A DNA stretch of 21,143 nt from TCS55 sp964343505 (GTDB lineage: Bacteria; Fidelibacterota; Marinisomatia; Marinisomatales; TCS55). The translations under genes were made by a program, and so were the position numbers. The notes beneath the pieces are model-generated. The model saw only the letters and a program-made list of their open reading frames with translations, was not told the DNA's origin and searched no databases. The stretch covers positions 1 through 21,143 of the forward strand of contig CAYFJU010000057.1 in assembly GCA_964343505.1 (NCBI GenBank), in the 5' to 3' direction. Shown here piece by piece: positions 1-5,867 of the stretch (positions are counted from its first letter, which is position 1; each line of letters begins with the position of its first letter).

Positions 1-46
1 ATATATCGGTTTATAAATTCCTTAATATTTATCTTAATTTTCTAAA

Positions 47-272
47 TTATGCTGTAAATCGACTCACATATTCTTGAAAAGATTGGTTAAATGGTTCCTG
101 AATTAATTTTATATAGTATTTAGAAAATCGGTCAAAAAGTGATTTTGCATTCCCCAAATGGTTTTCCTTGATAAATCCCTCCATCCCCCATTCGAATCCA
201 TCCTCATCTAAATTATCCCATTGCAAAACTTGTTCCCCTATTTGTGTAAGTTTTTTCCATTCCTTATTTTTT
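47..272 (-). pseudogene. C-terminal BTAD half of the regulator, out of frame
   Basis: Downstream of the TAG at 238-240, a different minus-strand frame stays open to a TAA at 47-49. It reads about NKEWKKLTQIGEQVLQWDNL, then DEDGFEWGMEGFIKENHLGN, then AKSLFDRFSKYYIKLI and so on. This is the classic second half of a BTAD domain (helix, 'LDP-DE' turn, helix with G-x-x-x-A-x-x-x-[YF], then a final helix). Inserting one A in the A6 run on the coding strand (267-272) joins both parts into a protein of about 254 residues. So the gene is a single-base deletion mutant, an assembly or sequencing indel, or decoded by slippage. The last is least likely, because only the A-site codon of the CAA-AAA pair can re-pair well after a -1 slip. 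Confidence 0.65.
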
Positions 273-810
273 GGTAGTGTTCCACTAAATTTGAGGCAAT
301 AAGTTTTGCCGCCTTTCGGTACTCATCTCTCAAACCATCAATCCATGGCTCTTCAAGATCCGAGCACAATTCACCTGAACCATATAATTTGAGAACATAT
401 TCCTTCACTTCTACTGATTTTTGACTAATATTTTCTAATGTATTCCACATATAATGACAGTCAGAAAATGTGTTATCACAGGGTAAAATTGTGATATTGC
501 CATTATCATTCGATGCAATATGACTCCATTCCCCCAAGGATGAGCGAATTTGGGAAAGGGTTACATAGCGATTATTTTTAGAACTATTTGAATCGGAATC
601 CGGCCAAAACTTTAAAGACACTTTCGATCCATTAACACCATCATAACCATGTAAAGTGAGAAATATAAATAACGATCGAGCCTTTTTGGTTTTCCAGACC
701 GAGGGCGATATAATCCTACCAGACTCATAAAGTCTGAAGTGACCAAAAGTTTGAATACCAAAAGGATATTTTTCGTAAATATTATCTTTAGATTGATATA
801 ATAATCCCAT
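238..810 (-). CDS. SARP/BTAD-type transcriptional regulator, N-terminal part (frame breaks early)
   Basis: This 190-residue ORF has the look of a SARP-like regulator. Residues about 20-100 resemble the OmpR-like winged helix: FGHFRLYESG, then WKTKKARSLFIFLTLH, an FWPD segment and an NNRYVTLSQIRSSLG helix match the usual 'WRRRKAR...LWPD...ARNNLR..LSRLR..LG' pattern. From about residue 125 a helical BTAD (bacterial transcriptional activator domain, TPR-like) begins but is cut off after one or two helices. A GGAG motif 6 nt before the ATG at 810 supports the start. The rest of BTAD is encoded in the next frame (47-272), so the ORF is probably the front half of a frameshifted gene. It is convergent with nothing and divergent from vapBC. 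The DNA is AT-rich compared with the housekeeping part of the window. Family assignment is by motif resemblance; target genes are unknown. Confidence 0.7.
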   Translation of the reverse strand: MGLLYQSKDNIYEKYPFGIQTFGHFRLYESGRIISPSVWKTKKARSLFIFLTLHGYDGVNGSKVSLKFWPDSDSNSSKNNRYVTLSQIRSSLGEWSHIASNDNGNITILPCDNTFSDCHYMWNTLENISQKSVEVKEYVLKLYGSGELCSDLEEPWIDGLRDEYRKAAKLIASNLVEHYQKIRNGKNLHK

Positions 811-1065
811 GCATAACTCCGTTTTTATTAAAGATGAGATATTGTTTTAAATGAGCTGCGACTTATTATTTTCTAACATGTTAACCTCTAAATGCGATAG
901 TTGAATTTCCAAAAAATAAAAAAAGAAAAAAACAATAATTTTATTTTTTTATTTTAACGTACTGAATATTCCGACTCCTGTTCAATCCGAATCCTTTCTG
1001 GTCGTTGTGAACTGTCCTTTAATGCCATTTATATCATTAACAAGCTACTTCAATAACAGAATGGT
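811..1065. other. AT-rich intergenic region with a 12-bp A/T inverted repeat
   Basis: No gene is supported here. It separates the minus-strand regulator from the plus-strand vapBC module, so promoters for both directions should lie here or in the repeat that follows. A perfect 12-bp inverted repeat made only of A and T (913-924 with 944-955, 19-nt loop) stands about 100 bp upstream of the regulator start. With no G or C pairs it is a poor terminator and may simply be low-complexity DNA. The stretch 958-1060 shows nothing recognisable. Confidence 0.5.
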
Positions 1066-1180
1066 ATGAAATGATGAACATTGTGCCTGTCTACAGGAAC
1101 GGAAGTATAGCCAGAAATCATTTCATAGCCGACGTCTCACAACGATTCGCAGGCTCATCGTTGCAATCCATTTTATCCAA
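1066..1180. repeat. Double-hairpin direct repeat, copy 1 (upstream of vapBC)
   Basis: The unit has two hairpins in tandem. The first pairs ATGAAATGAT (1066-1075) with ATCATTTCAT (1117-1126), 10 bp perfect, around a 41-nt loop that itself holds CCTGT (1086-1090) and ACAGG (1093-1097). The second pairs CAACGAT (1140-1146) with ATCGTTG (1157-1163), 7 bp perfect, around a 10-nt loop. Positions 1132-1165 are identical over 34 bp to 1898-1931, and the similarity continues to a shared TCCAA end (1176-1180 and 1942-1946, with mismatches between). The two copies are in the same orientation, 766 bp apart at the core, and bracket vapBC. Confidence 0.85.
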
Positions 1181-1183
1181 TGG

Positions 1184-1213
1184 TTGATTCATACACAAGG
1201 ATATGTGTAATTT
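1184..1213 (+). promoter_or_regulatory. Candidate vapBC promoter
   Basis: TTGATT at 1184-1189 and TAATTT at 1208-1213 are separated by 18 nt and lie about 30 nt before the vapB ATG. This fits a sigma70-like promoter in position, but AT-rich sequence gives such matches easily. It sits inside the space between repeat copy 1 and vapB, so the toxin-antitoxin unit would carry its own promoter between the two repeats. Confidence 0.35.
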
Positions 1214-1225
1214 ATTGCACACATA
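1202..1225. promoter_or_regulatory. Candidate VapB operator (inverted repeat)
   Basis: TATGTGT (1202-1208) and ACACATA (1219-1225) form a perfect 7-bp inverted repeat with a 10-nt spacer. It overlaps the candidate -10 element and ends 17 nt before the vapB start. Type II antitoxins usually bind such palindromes with their toxin to repress their own operon, so this is the natural operator candidate. Binding is inferred from position only. Confidence 0.4.
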
Positions 1226-1242
1226 ATTATTGGAGAATTGTT

Positions 1243-1443
1243 ATGGCTACTAATCTTGCGCTCGACCCAAATCTATTGGAGGAGGCAGTCAAAAACAGCG
1301 ATAAAAAGACTAAAAAAGCTGTCGTCACCGAAGCGTTGATTGAATACATTCAGCGGCGGAAACAGGCAAAATTATTGGATGTGTTTGGTCAAATGGATTT
1401 TGATGAGGAATATAATTACAAAGAACAGCGGAATAAAAATTGA
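1243..1443 (+). CDS. vapB: VapB-family antitoxin of a type II toxin-antitoxin system
   Basis: The 66-residue product starts MATNLALDPNLLEEAVK, a short beta strand followed by helices as in ribbon-helix-helix VapB antitoxins ('TNI.ID..L..EAL.....KTK..AV..AL.E...RR'). The C-terminal 20 residues (FGQMDFDEEY... region) resemble the toxin-wrapping tail. The ATG at 1243 was chosen over an in-frame ATG at 1180 because a GGAGA motif lies 6 nt before it and the upstream 21 residues do not look like the family. The stop overlaps the vapC start. By family knowledge VapB neutralises VapC by covering its active site and represses the operon as a complex. Confidence 0.82.
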   Translation: MATNLALDPNLLEEAVKNSDKKTKKAVVTEALIEYIQRRKQAKLLDVFGQMDFDEEYNYKEQRNKN

Positions 1444-1835
1444 ATGTCCTGGTGGATACTTGTATTTGGTCCTTGGCTCTGCGACGACATACCAATATGG
1501 AATCAACGGAGGTAAATAAACTAAAAGAATTAATTCTGGATTCGCGGGCGGTAATAATGGGCCCGGTTCGCCAGGAATTACTCTCAGGGATTTCTAATAG
1601 AAGCCAATTCATCAAACTCAGAGACTATTTGCAAGCCTTCCCGGATTTAAATGTTCGAATGGATGATTATGAACTGGCGGCAGAATATTTTAATACATGC
1701 CGTAGAAAAGGCGTACAAGGATCGAACACGGATTTTTTAATTTGCAGTATTTCAACCAATCATGAATTACCGATATTCACTAACGATAAGGATTTCCTTC
1801 TGTTTAAGAAGTATCTACCGGTTCAGTTATATTGA
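1440..1835 (+). CDS. vapC: VapC-family PIN-domain ribonuclease toxin
   Basis: The 131-residue product is a single PIN domain. The expected acidic residues are visible: D6 in VLVDTCIW, E46 in RQELLSG, D98 in SNTDFLIC, and D116/D118 in FTNDKDF. These bind the Mg2+ or Mn2+ ions used to cut RNA. VapC toxins cleave tRNA or rRNA when the antitoxin is lost. Translation is predicted to start at TTG (1440-1442), overlapping the vapB TGA stop as TTGA; the N-terminus then aligns directly with the family start, and no ATG or GTG gives a complete first strand with D6. All catalytic residues are present, so the toxin looks intact. Adjacent vapB supports the call. Confidence 0.88.
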   Translation: MNVLVDTCIWSLALRRHTNMESTEVNKLKELILDSRAVIMGPVRQELLSGISNRSQFIKLRDYLQAFPDLNVRMDDYELAAEYFNTCRRKGVQGSNTDFLICSISTNHELPIFTNDKDFLLFKKYLPVQLY

Positions 1836-1861
1836 TTTAACTTACTGCATTCCTCACCGGA

Positions 1862-1946
1862 TTGAAATGATGAACAAAATAAATCATTTCATCGCCAACG
1901 TCTCACAACGATTCGCAGGCTCATCGTTGCATTCTGTTTAATCCAA
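1862..1946. repeat. Double-hairpin direct repeat, copy 2 (downstream of vapBC)
   Basis: Same design as the copy before vapBC. TGAAATGAT (1863-1871) pairs with ATCATTTCA (1883-1891) around an 11-nt loop, and CAACGAT (1906-1912) pairs with ATCGTTG (1923-1929). Positions 1898-1931 are identical to 1132-1165. The loop of the first hairpin is 30 nt shorter than in copy 1; both loops begin GAACA. It begins 27 nt after the vapC stop, so on the transcript the first hairpin could protect or end the vapBC mRNA, although no T-run follows. Confidence 0.85.
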
Positions 1947-1990
1947 CTCACCCCATTCAATAGAACAGTGAAAAACGGTTTATAAGGCAT

Positions 1991-2140
1991 GTGGGACAAC
2001 CATCCTTGGTTGTCCAAGACAAGCCACAGCATAGGTGGACAGGCCAGCCGGAAATAAGAAAAATTTTAACATGGGGACTGAGGGGCCCGCCGGCATTGAA
2101 AATATTTAAGGGGGCGGACAGGCAAGGATGCTTGTCCCAC
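1991..2140. mobile_element. MITE-like element with 25-bp terminal inverted repeats
   Basis: The ends GTGGGACAACCATCC... (1991-2015) and ...GGATGCTTGTCCCAC (2116-2140) are inverted copies with 22 of 25 positions matching. Each end is also a hairpin: on the left GGACAACCA (1994-2002) pairs with TGGTTGTCC (2007-2015); on the right GGACAGGCA pairs with TGCTTGTCC with one G-T wobble. The 150-bp interior has no credible gene, and a further TGGACAGGC-like copy occurs at 2036-2044. Small size, terminal inverted repeats and no transposase fit a MITE or a large REP-like element. A clear target-site duplication was not seen. A short plus-strand ORF across it (1991-2194) is just the translated repeat. 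Confidence 0.7.
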
Positions 2141-2149
2141 TTTTATACA

Positions 2150-2575
2150 TTATTTTATCTTCGGTTCAATCCGGGTGCGGATGATCCAAGCTGAAGGATA
2201 GCCTTTTTTCACCAGCTTTTGGCGCAATTCCTCCGCCTTGCGACGGTCAATAAAATTTCCGATTCGGACCTTATAATTTGGCGCTTCGAATACAATATAA
2301 ATATCCTCCCCATAATCCAACGATAGTTCATCACGCAGGCGATCGGCATACTCCCTGGTGCGGGTGGCCAATACTTGAACACGAAACCCTTCCACAATAA
2401 CTTGAACTGAGTCGGTGTTTTCGGGAGATTTTATTTCATGGCTTTCCACACTGTAGGGCGAAATGATCTTGGGCCAGCGCGGTTCGGGATCCTTTAATTG
2501 ATTCGGATCAAAATTGACCTTTTGCTCCTGGGCCATTCCAAAATTGATCAATAATACGAGGCTCATAAACTTCAA
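2150..2575 (-). CDS. Secreted SPOR-domain protein at the end of the bat operon
   Basis: From the TTG at 2575 the product has 141 residues. It begins with a short signal peptide (MKFMSLVLLINFGMAQ), has a proline-rich linker (about 20-60), and ends in a SPOR domain (about 63-135): FRVQVLATRT at its start, a YKVRIGNF strand and a helix with RRKAEELRQKL. SPOR domains bind glycan strands of peptidoglycan lacking stem peptides, usually at division sites, so a periplasmic wall-binding role is likely. The TTG overlaps the batE stop (TTGA) with a GGAAGAGG stretch about 10 nt before it. An ATG at 2566 is an alternative but would drop the lysine of the signal peptide. The specific role with the Bat proteins is not known. 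Confidence 0.75.
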   Translation of the reverse strand: MKFMSLVLLINFGMAQEQKVNFDPNQLKDPEPRWPKIISPYSVESHEIKSPENTDSVQVIVEGFRVQVLATRTREYADRLRDELSLDYGEDIYIVFEAPNYKVRIGNFIDRRKAEELRQKLVKKGYPSAWIIRTRIEPKIK

Positions 2576-3312
2576 AGCGTGCGTACCTCTTCCGCCGGAA
2601 TCCATCCTTTTTTGCCATCCAAAAGAATGACCTCAAACCAGCCCGGCTGGCTGGTGGCAATATCCACTTTTGTCCCCTCGTGAATGCGGAAGACCACATT
2701 CTCTCCCCTTTCAATCGGGGCCGAGCGCACATCAACGGCTGAGGCGATGATGACGCCCTCCTGTTTATCGGACACGTCCCAATATTTATCTAACATAACC
2801 CATCCGGTAGCGATAACAGAAATCAATAAAATACCATTCAAAATACTGCCAATTTTTTCCGGAATAAGTCCATTGAGGCGCAGGAGGTATAAGCCCCCCA
2901 ACCCAATAAAGATCAAACCACCCATGGTAAGCAAATCAAGGATGGTCAATTTTTCGATAATAGCGCGATAAAAGGCTACCATGAAAAAATCCTCAGGCGG
3001 TTGAATTCGATCTCGAACCTGGGATCGAACAAAAGCCAAATTATAATTGATATCCCCATCCCGCGGGGAAATAGTATGACCCTTTTCGTAGGCCCAGACA
3101 GCATGGCCTATTTCGCCCATCCGAAAATAGGCATTCCCCAGATTCAAATATAAATCTTCGTGCTCCATTTGTCTCGACAGCCTTTCATAGATATTAGCCG
3201 CCTGTTGATATTGTTCTGAACCGTAATAGCGGTTGGCTAAACTGAATAGGGAGTCCGGCGATTGACCAAAGAGGATTGAAGACAAAACCATCAAAATTAT
3301 GGATGATTTCAT
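2572..3312 (-). CDS. batE: BatE-like protein (TPR, two membrane helices, SH3-like domain)
   Basis: The 246-residue protein has a signal peptide (MKSSIILMVLSSILFGQ), TPR repeats at about 20-95 (LANRYYGSEQYQQAANIYERL, split motif, and LYLNLGNAYFRMGEIGHAVWAYEKG region), two membrane helices (about 125-146 and 154-173) and a C-terminal bacterial SH3-like domain (about 185-246: VDVRSAPIERG ... GWFEVILLDGKKGWIPAEEV). This layout is that of BatE in the Bacteroides aerotolerance (Bat) operon. The start ATG shares the tetramer ATGA with the batD stop, so translation is probably coupled. SH3 domains of this kind often bind cell-wall material. The biochemical role of BatE is not established. Confidence 0.85.
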   Translation of the reverse strand: MKSSIILMVLSSILFGQSPDSLFSLANRYYGSEQYQQAANIYERLSRQMEHEDLYLNLGNAYFRMGEIGHAVWAYEKGHTISPRDGDINYNLAFVRSQVRDRIQPPEDFFMVAFYRAIIEKLTILDLLTMGGLIFIGLGGLYLLRLNGLIPEKIGSILNGILLISVIATGWVMLDKYWDVSDKQEGVIIASAVDVRSAPIERGENVVFRIHEGTKVDIATSQPGWFEVILLDGKKGWIPAEEVRTL

Positions 3313-5036
3313 GATAACTCCCGGTCAATCTTTTTCAAAAGTTCAGACCCCTGAGACTGTAGGGTATCCACCGCTTGACTCGCCTCGGGCCCAAACCGGC
3401 CCGCATCGCAGAGTTTGGCTATGGAGACTGTTTCATCAATTAAGTCCTGAGATATTTTCCCGAATAATTCCATTTCAATGGTTAATGGATCGAGATTTTC
3501 AGAAGATAAAAATAGTTTTGATTGAAAATAGCGGTAGATGACCGCAGCCGTGTGGGCAAAGGGATCATCAACAGATTTTGACAATTCTTTTATGGCGATT
3601 TTGAGGGCACCCCTGGATTTTCGCACATCGGCAGTAGAAATCCTGTTATCTTTCATTTTTGTGAAAATGCCGGGGAATACAAATAAGGCCGCGGCAATCA
3701 CATAAGTGGACCAAACCCAGATGGGTATGGACTGCTGCCCTTTTTGCCGCCATTTTGGTGCCGCGGAACGAATATAGCGTATATCCTCCCCAATCAGGGC
3801 TACATCTTCCCGGTTGAATTTTGTGGAGGCAATTTCTGCTTTATCAACAGGCTTAACGATAACTTCGACGGACTTTGATCTCGCTGTGACAAAGTCATCA
3901 GTTTTCGGATCAAAATAAGTTAGGGTGACCGGGTTTAATCTAAAATTGCCGGCGGACCTGGGAATCAGAATGTATTCCAAATTTTGTACACCTGTAAGCT
4001 CATCCCTGAATTCATCTCTTTGAAAAGAAGCGGTTGGTGGAAACACTTCCATGTGCTGTGGAAAAGGAATATCACTCATATTGAATTGATTGAGGTTACC
4101 TGTTCCTTCCAATCTTACTTTAAAGGTAATCGCTTCATTCACTTTCACATTGGGCGTATCCACCCAGGACTCAATTTCAAAATTTCCTACAGCGCCGGTG
4201 AAATCCGGTGGGGGAGAATTTGGGTATGGCATCACCTCAATTTTTAAGGAATCGGACTGTACAAACTGCCGCTGTGTTTCGCGGAACATGGAATTGAAGA
4301 AAGGATCGTCAAATACACCGCCGGGTCGTTTTTTCCGCGGTTTCTCAACATTGCAAGTCACCGTCATGGGTTCGATGGTTAAGGCACCGGTTTGGGTGGG
4401 AAACATAGCCGCTTTATACAAAGTCGCTACTTTATAACCCATACCCTGGATTTGTGTATCCCTGAAACGCACCGTTTGGGCCACACGCAGATCTTCATTC
4501 CAAAAGCCCACACTTTTGGGATATTCAATATTTTCAATGGATAGGTTAACACGGGTGAACAAACGGTAGGTAACGGTCACTTGCTCTCCGGGATAGGCCT
4601 GTTCCTTATCCGGTTTTGCTTCAATAAACAGGTTGGCCATCTGGGCCCTTCCGCCCCCTCTTTCTACCTGGATACCAATTGGGTTGGTTCGATAAATCTG
4701 TTTCCCAATCGTTACAGATAAAGCTGGAATGTTTAGTTTTCCTTCCTTTTTGGCCAATAGGGTCCAGCTGAGGCTGCGGGAACTGGTCATGGCGCCGTTG
4801 ACCCACTGGATATTGGTTTGCTGAGCGGGACCGCTCACAATTTTAAAGTCTTTCAGGATCGGTGAAATATTCACATTCGGTGTGGCATCTGCATTGATGG
4901 CCACAATTTTAAAGCCCAGCGTTTCATTTTTTGAAATCCGGTTCACATCCACAGAGGCGGTCACTGAGATTTGACCCCACACGAATCCACCCATCAGAAA
5001 GCCAGACAGAAAGCGATATATGAATTGGTTGTTCAT
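3309..5036 (-). CDS. batD: BatD-like oxygen-tolerance protein
   Basis: The 575-residue protein starts with a signal peptide ending near VWGQ (22), followed by Ig-like beta domains typical of the BatD family: ISVTASVDVNRISKNETLGF at the start, a WTLLAKKEGKLNIPA segment near 91-105, a YPGEQVTVTYRLF segment near 148-160, and a VKVNEAITFKVRLEGTGNL segment near 297-315. One membrane helix lies near 437-458, with a cytoplasmic C-terminal helical domain of about 115 residues. The large periplasmic part suggests a scaffold for the BatA/BatB VWA proteins. AGAAG lies 2 nt before the ATG. A 90-nt gap with two hairpins precedes it, the only real gap in the bat operon. Confidence 0.9.
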   Translation of the reverse strand: MNNQFIYRFLSGFLMGGFVWGQISVTASVDVNRISKNETLGFKIVAINADATPNVNISPILKDFKIVSGPAQQTNIQWVNGAMTSSRSLSWTLLAKKEGKLNIPALSVTIGKQIYRTNPIGIQVERGGGRAQMANLFIEAKPDKEQAYPGEQVTVTYRLFTRVNLSIENIEYPKSVGFWNEDLRVAQTVRFRDTQIQGMGYKVATLYKAAMFPTQTGALTIEPMTVTCNVEKPRKKRPGGVFDDPFFNSMFRETQRQFVQSDSLKIEVMPYPNSPPPDFTGAVGNFEIESWVDTPNVKVNEAITFKVRLEGTGNLNQFNMSDIPFPQHMEVFPPTASFQRDEFRDELTGVQNLEYILIPRSAGNFRLNPVTLTYFDPKTDDFVTARSKSVEVIVKPVDKAEIASTKFNREDVALIGEDIRYIRSAAPKWRQKGQQSIPIWVWSTYVIAAALFVFPGIFTKMKDNRISTADVRKSRGALKIAIKELSKSVDDPFAHTAAVIYRYFQSKLFLSSENLDPLTIEMELFGKISQDLIDETVSIAKLCDAGRFGPEASQAVDTLQSQGSELLKKIDRELS

Positions 5037-5051
5037 GACTTCTTTTGGATT

Positions 5052-5091
5052 GAATTGACTGCGTCAATTCTGGCATCAACACAGTTGATGC
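5052..5091. promoter_or_regulatory. Two tandem perfect hairpins between batC and batD
   Basis: GAATTGAC (5052-5059) pairs with GTCAATTC (5063-5070), and 3 nt later GCATCAAC (5073-5080) pairs with GTTGATGC (5084-5091). Both have 8-bp perfect stems and 3-nt loops. They lie 15 nt upstream of the batD start inside the operon. No T-run follows on the minus strand, so a simple intrinsic terminator is unlikely. Possible roles are RNA processing, protection of an upstream mRNA end, or binding of a regulator. Confidence 0.6.
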
Positions 5092-5126
5092 ATCCCAAAA
5101 TAATTCCAGTATTTTTCAAATTATAT

Positions 5127-5867
5127 TTACCAATCCTTCGCTAACTTACGCGATTTTGCCTTGGCAATTTGCCGCTTTTGCATAATTTTTTCATCTTGTT
5201 TTAGGGCATCCAGGATACTTTCCGCCTGTTTTAAATCCTGGGACTTTTCTTCATTAGCCTCTTCTTGTTGCTGGGGCTGCTGTTGTTGTTCCTGGTTTTC
5301 CTGCTCCTGCTGCTGTTCCTGGTTTTCCTGCTCCTCCTCTTGCTGCTTTTCTTGATTATCCTGCTGCTCCTGCTCCTTTTTCTCCTTGTCTTTCTTTTCC
5401 TGCTCCTGCTGCTGTTCCTGATTATCCTGACTTTGATCTTGTTCCTGCTGTTGTTGATCTTCAGGAGGTTGCTGCTGGTATTTCAGGAATTCATAATTGA
5501 ATTTGGCTTCTTTGTCCGAGGGGTCCAATTCCAGCGCTTTGCGGTAAAAGGCCAAAGCTTCATCCGTTTTCTGGTTCTGGTAAAAGGTATTGCCCAGGTT
5601 ATACATGGCTTTGGACTTCAGTTTCTCGTCATTGGATTTTAAGGATTGTTCAAAGGCTTGTTTGGCTGTTTCTAAATCTCCCTGCTGAAAAGCGGATGAA
5701 CCCCGACCAAACTGGGCCTGAGGTTGATTGCCTTTTTGACGAAGGACAGATTCATAATACTGGCGTGCAGCTTCGAATTCTTTATTTTGATAATGGTTCA
5801 ATCCCTTATCCTGTGCTAAAAGCGTGGTGAGAAAAAGTAACCCTAATATGATGATTCTACTGAACAA
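5127..5867 (-). CDS. batC: BatC-like TPR protein with Gln/Glu-rich segment
   Basis: The 246-residue protein has a signal peptide (MFSRIIILGLLFLTTLLAQ), about three TPR repeats (20-130, for example YNLGNTFYQNQKTDEALAFY near 89-108), a Gln/Glu/Lys low-complexity segment of about 75 residues (about 132-210) and a conserved-looking end (ESILDALKQDEKIMQKRQIA ... LAKDW) seen in BatC proteins. It is predicted to start at TTG (5865-5867) inside the end of batB, which keeps the signal peptide whole; a GGGGGCGC stretch lies just before. TPRs point to protein binding within the Bat complex. The low-complexity segment contains a 27-bp tandem duplication at the DNA level (5287-5340). Confidence 0.85.
   Translation of the reverse strand: MFSRIIILGLLFLTTLLAQDKGLNHYQNKEFEAARQYYESVLRQKGNQPQAQFGRGSSAFQQGDLETAKQAFEQSLKSNDEKLKSKAMYNLGNTFYQNQKTDEALAFYRKALELDPSDKEAKFNYEFLKYQQQPPEDQQQQEQDQSQDNQEQQQEQEKKDKEKKEQEQQDNQEKQQEEEQENQEQQQEQENQEQQQQPQQQEEANEEKSQDLKQAESILDALKQDEKIMQKRQIAKAKSRKLAKDW
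5287..5340. repeat. 27-bp tandem duplication in the Gln/Glu-rich part of batC
   Basis: Two adjacent 27-bp units (5287-5313 and 5314-5340) share their first 22 bases exactly; they encode the repeating NQEQQQEQE pattern. The surrounding codons are also CAG/CAA/GAG-rich. The unit length is a multiple of three, so copy-number change would keep the frame. This is the sort of tract that varies in length between strains. Confidence 0.7.

Noticed and set aside
267..272. Programmed -1 frameshift site in the BTAD gene
   Set aside because: The run is only six A and the P-site codon (CAA to CCA) re-pairs poorly; no downstream stimulatory structure was evident. A plain indel is simpler.
913..955. Intrinsic terminator at the A/T inverted repeat
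   Set aside because: The stem has no G-C pairs and lies upstream of genes on both sides, so a terminator role is not supported.
1325..1615. Minus-strand ORF of 96 residues across vapB/vapC
   Set aside because: It is antisense to two intact, motif-bearing genes; no independent support.
1132..1931. CRISPR array
   Set aside because: Only two repeat copies, 766 bp apart, with genes between them; no regular spacers and no cas genes.
1066..1946. Integron attC sites around vapBC
   Set aside because: Toxin-antitoxin cassettes are common in integrons and the repeats hold AAC...GTT in a stem, but the flanking bases do not fit RYYYAAC and GTTRRRY on either strand, and no integrase is in the window.
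1991..2194. Small plus-strand protein of 67 residues
   Set aside because: It is the translation of the MITE-like repeat; no ribosome binding site and no known domain.
5265..5642. Leucine-rich plus-strand ORF of 125 residues
   Set aside because: It is the antisense shadow of the Gln/Glu-rich tract of batC (CAG/CAA read backwards gives Leu codons).
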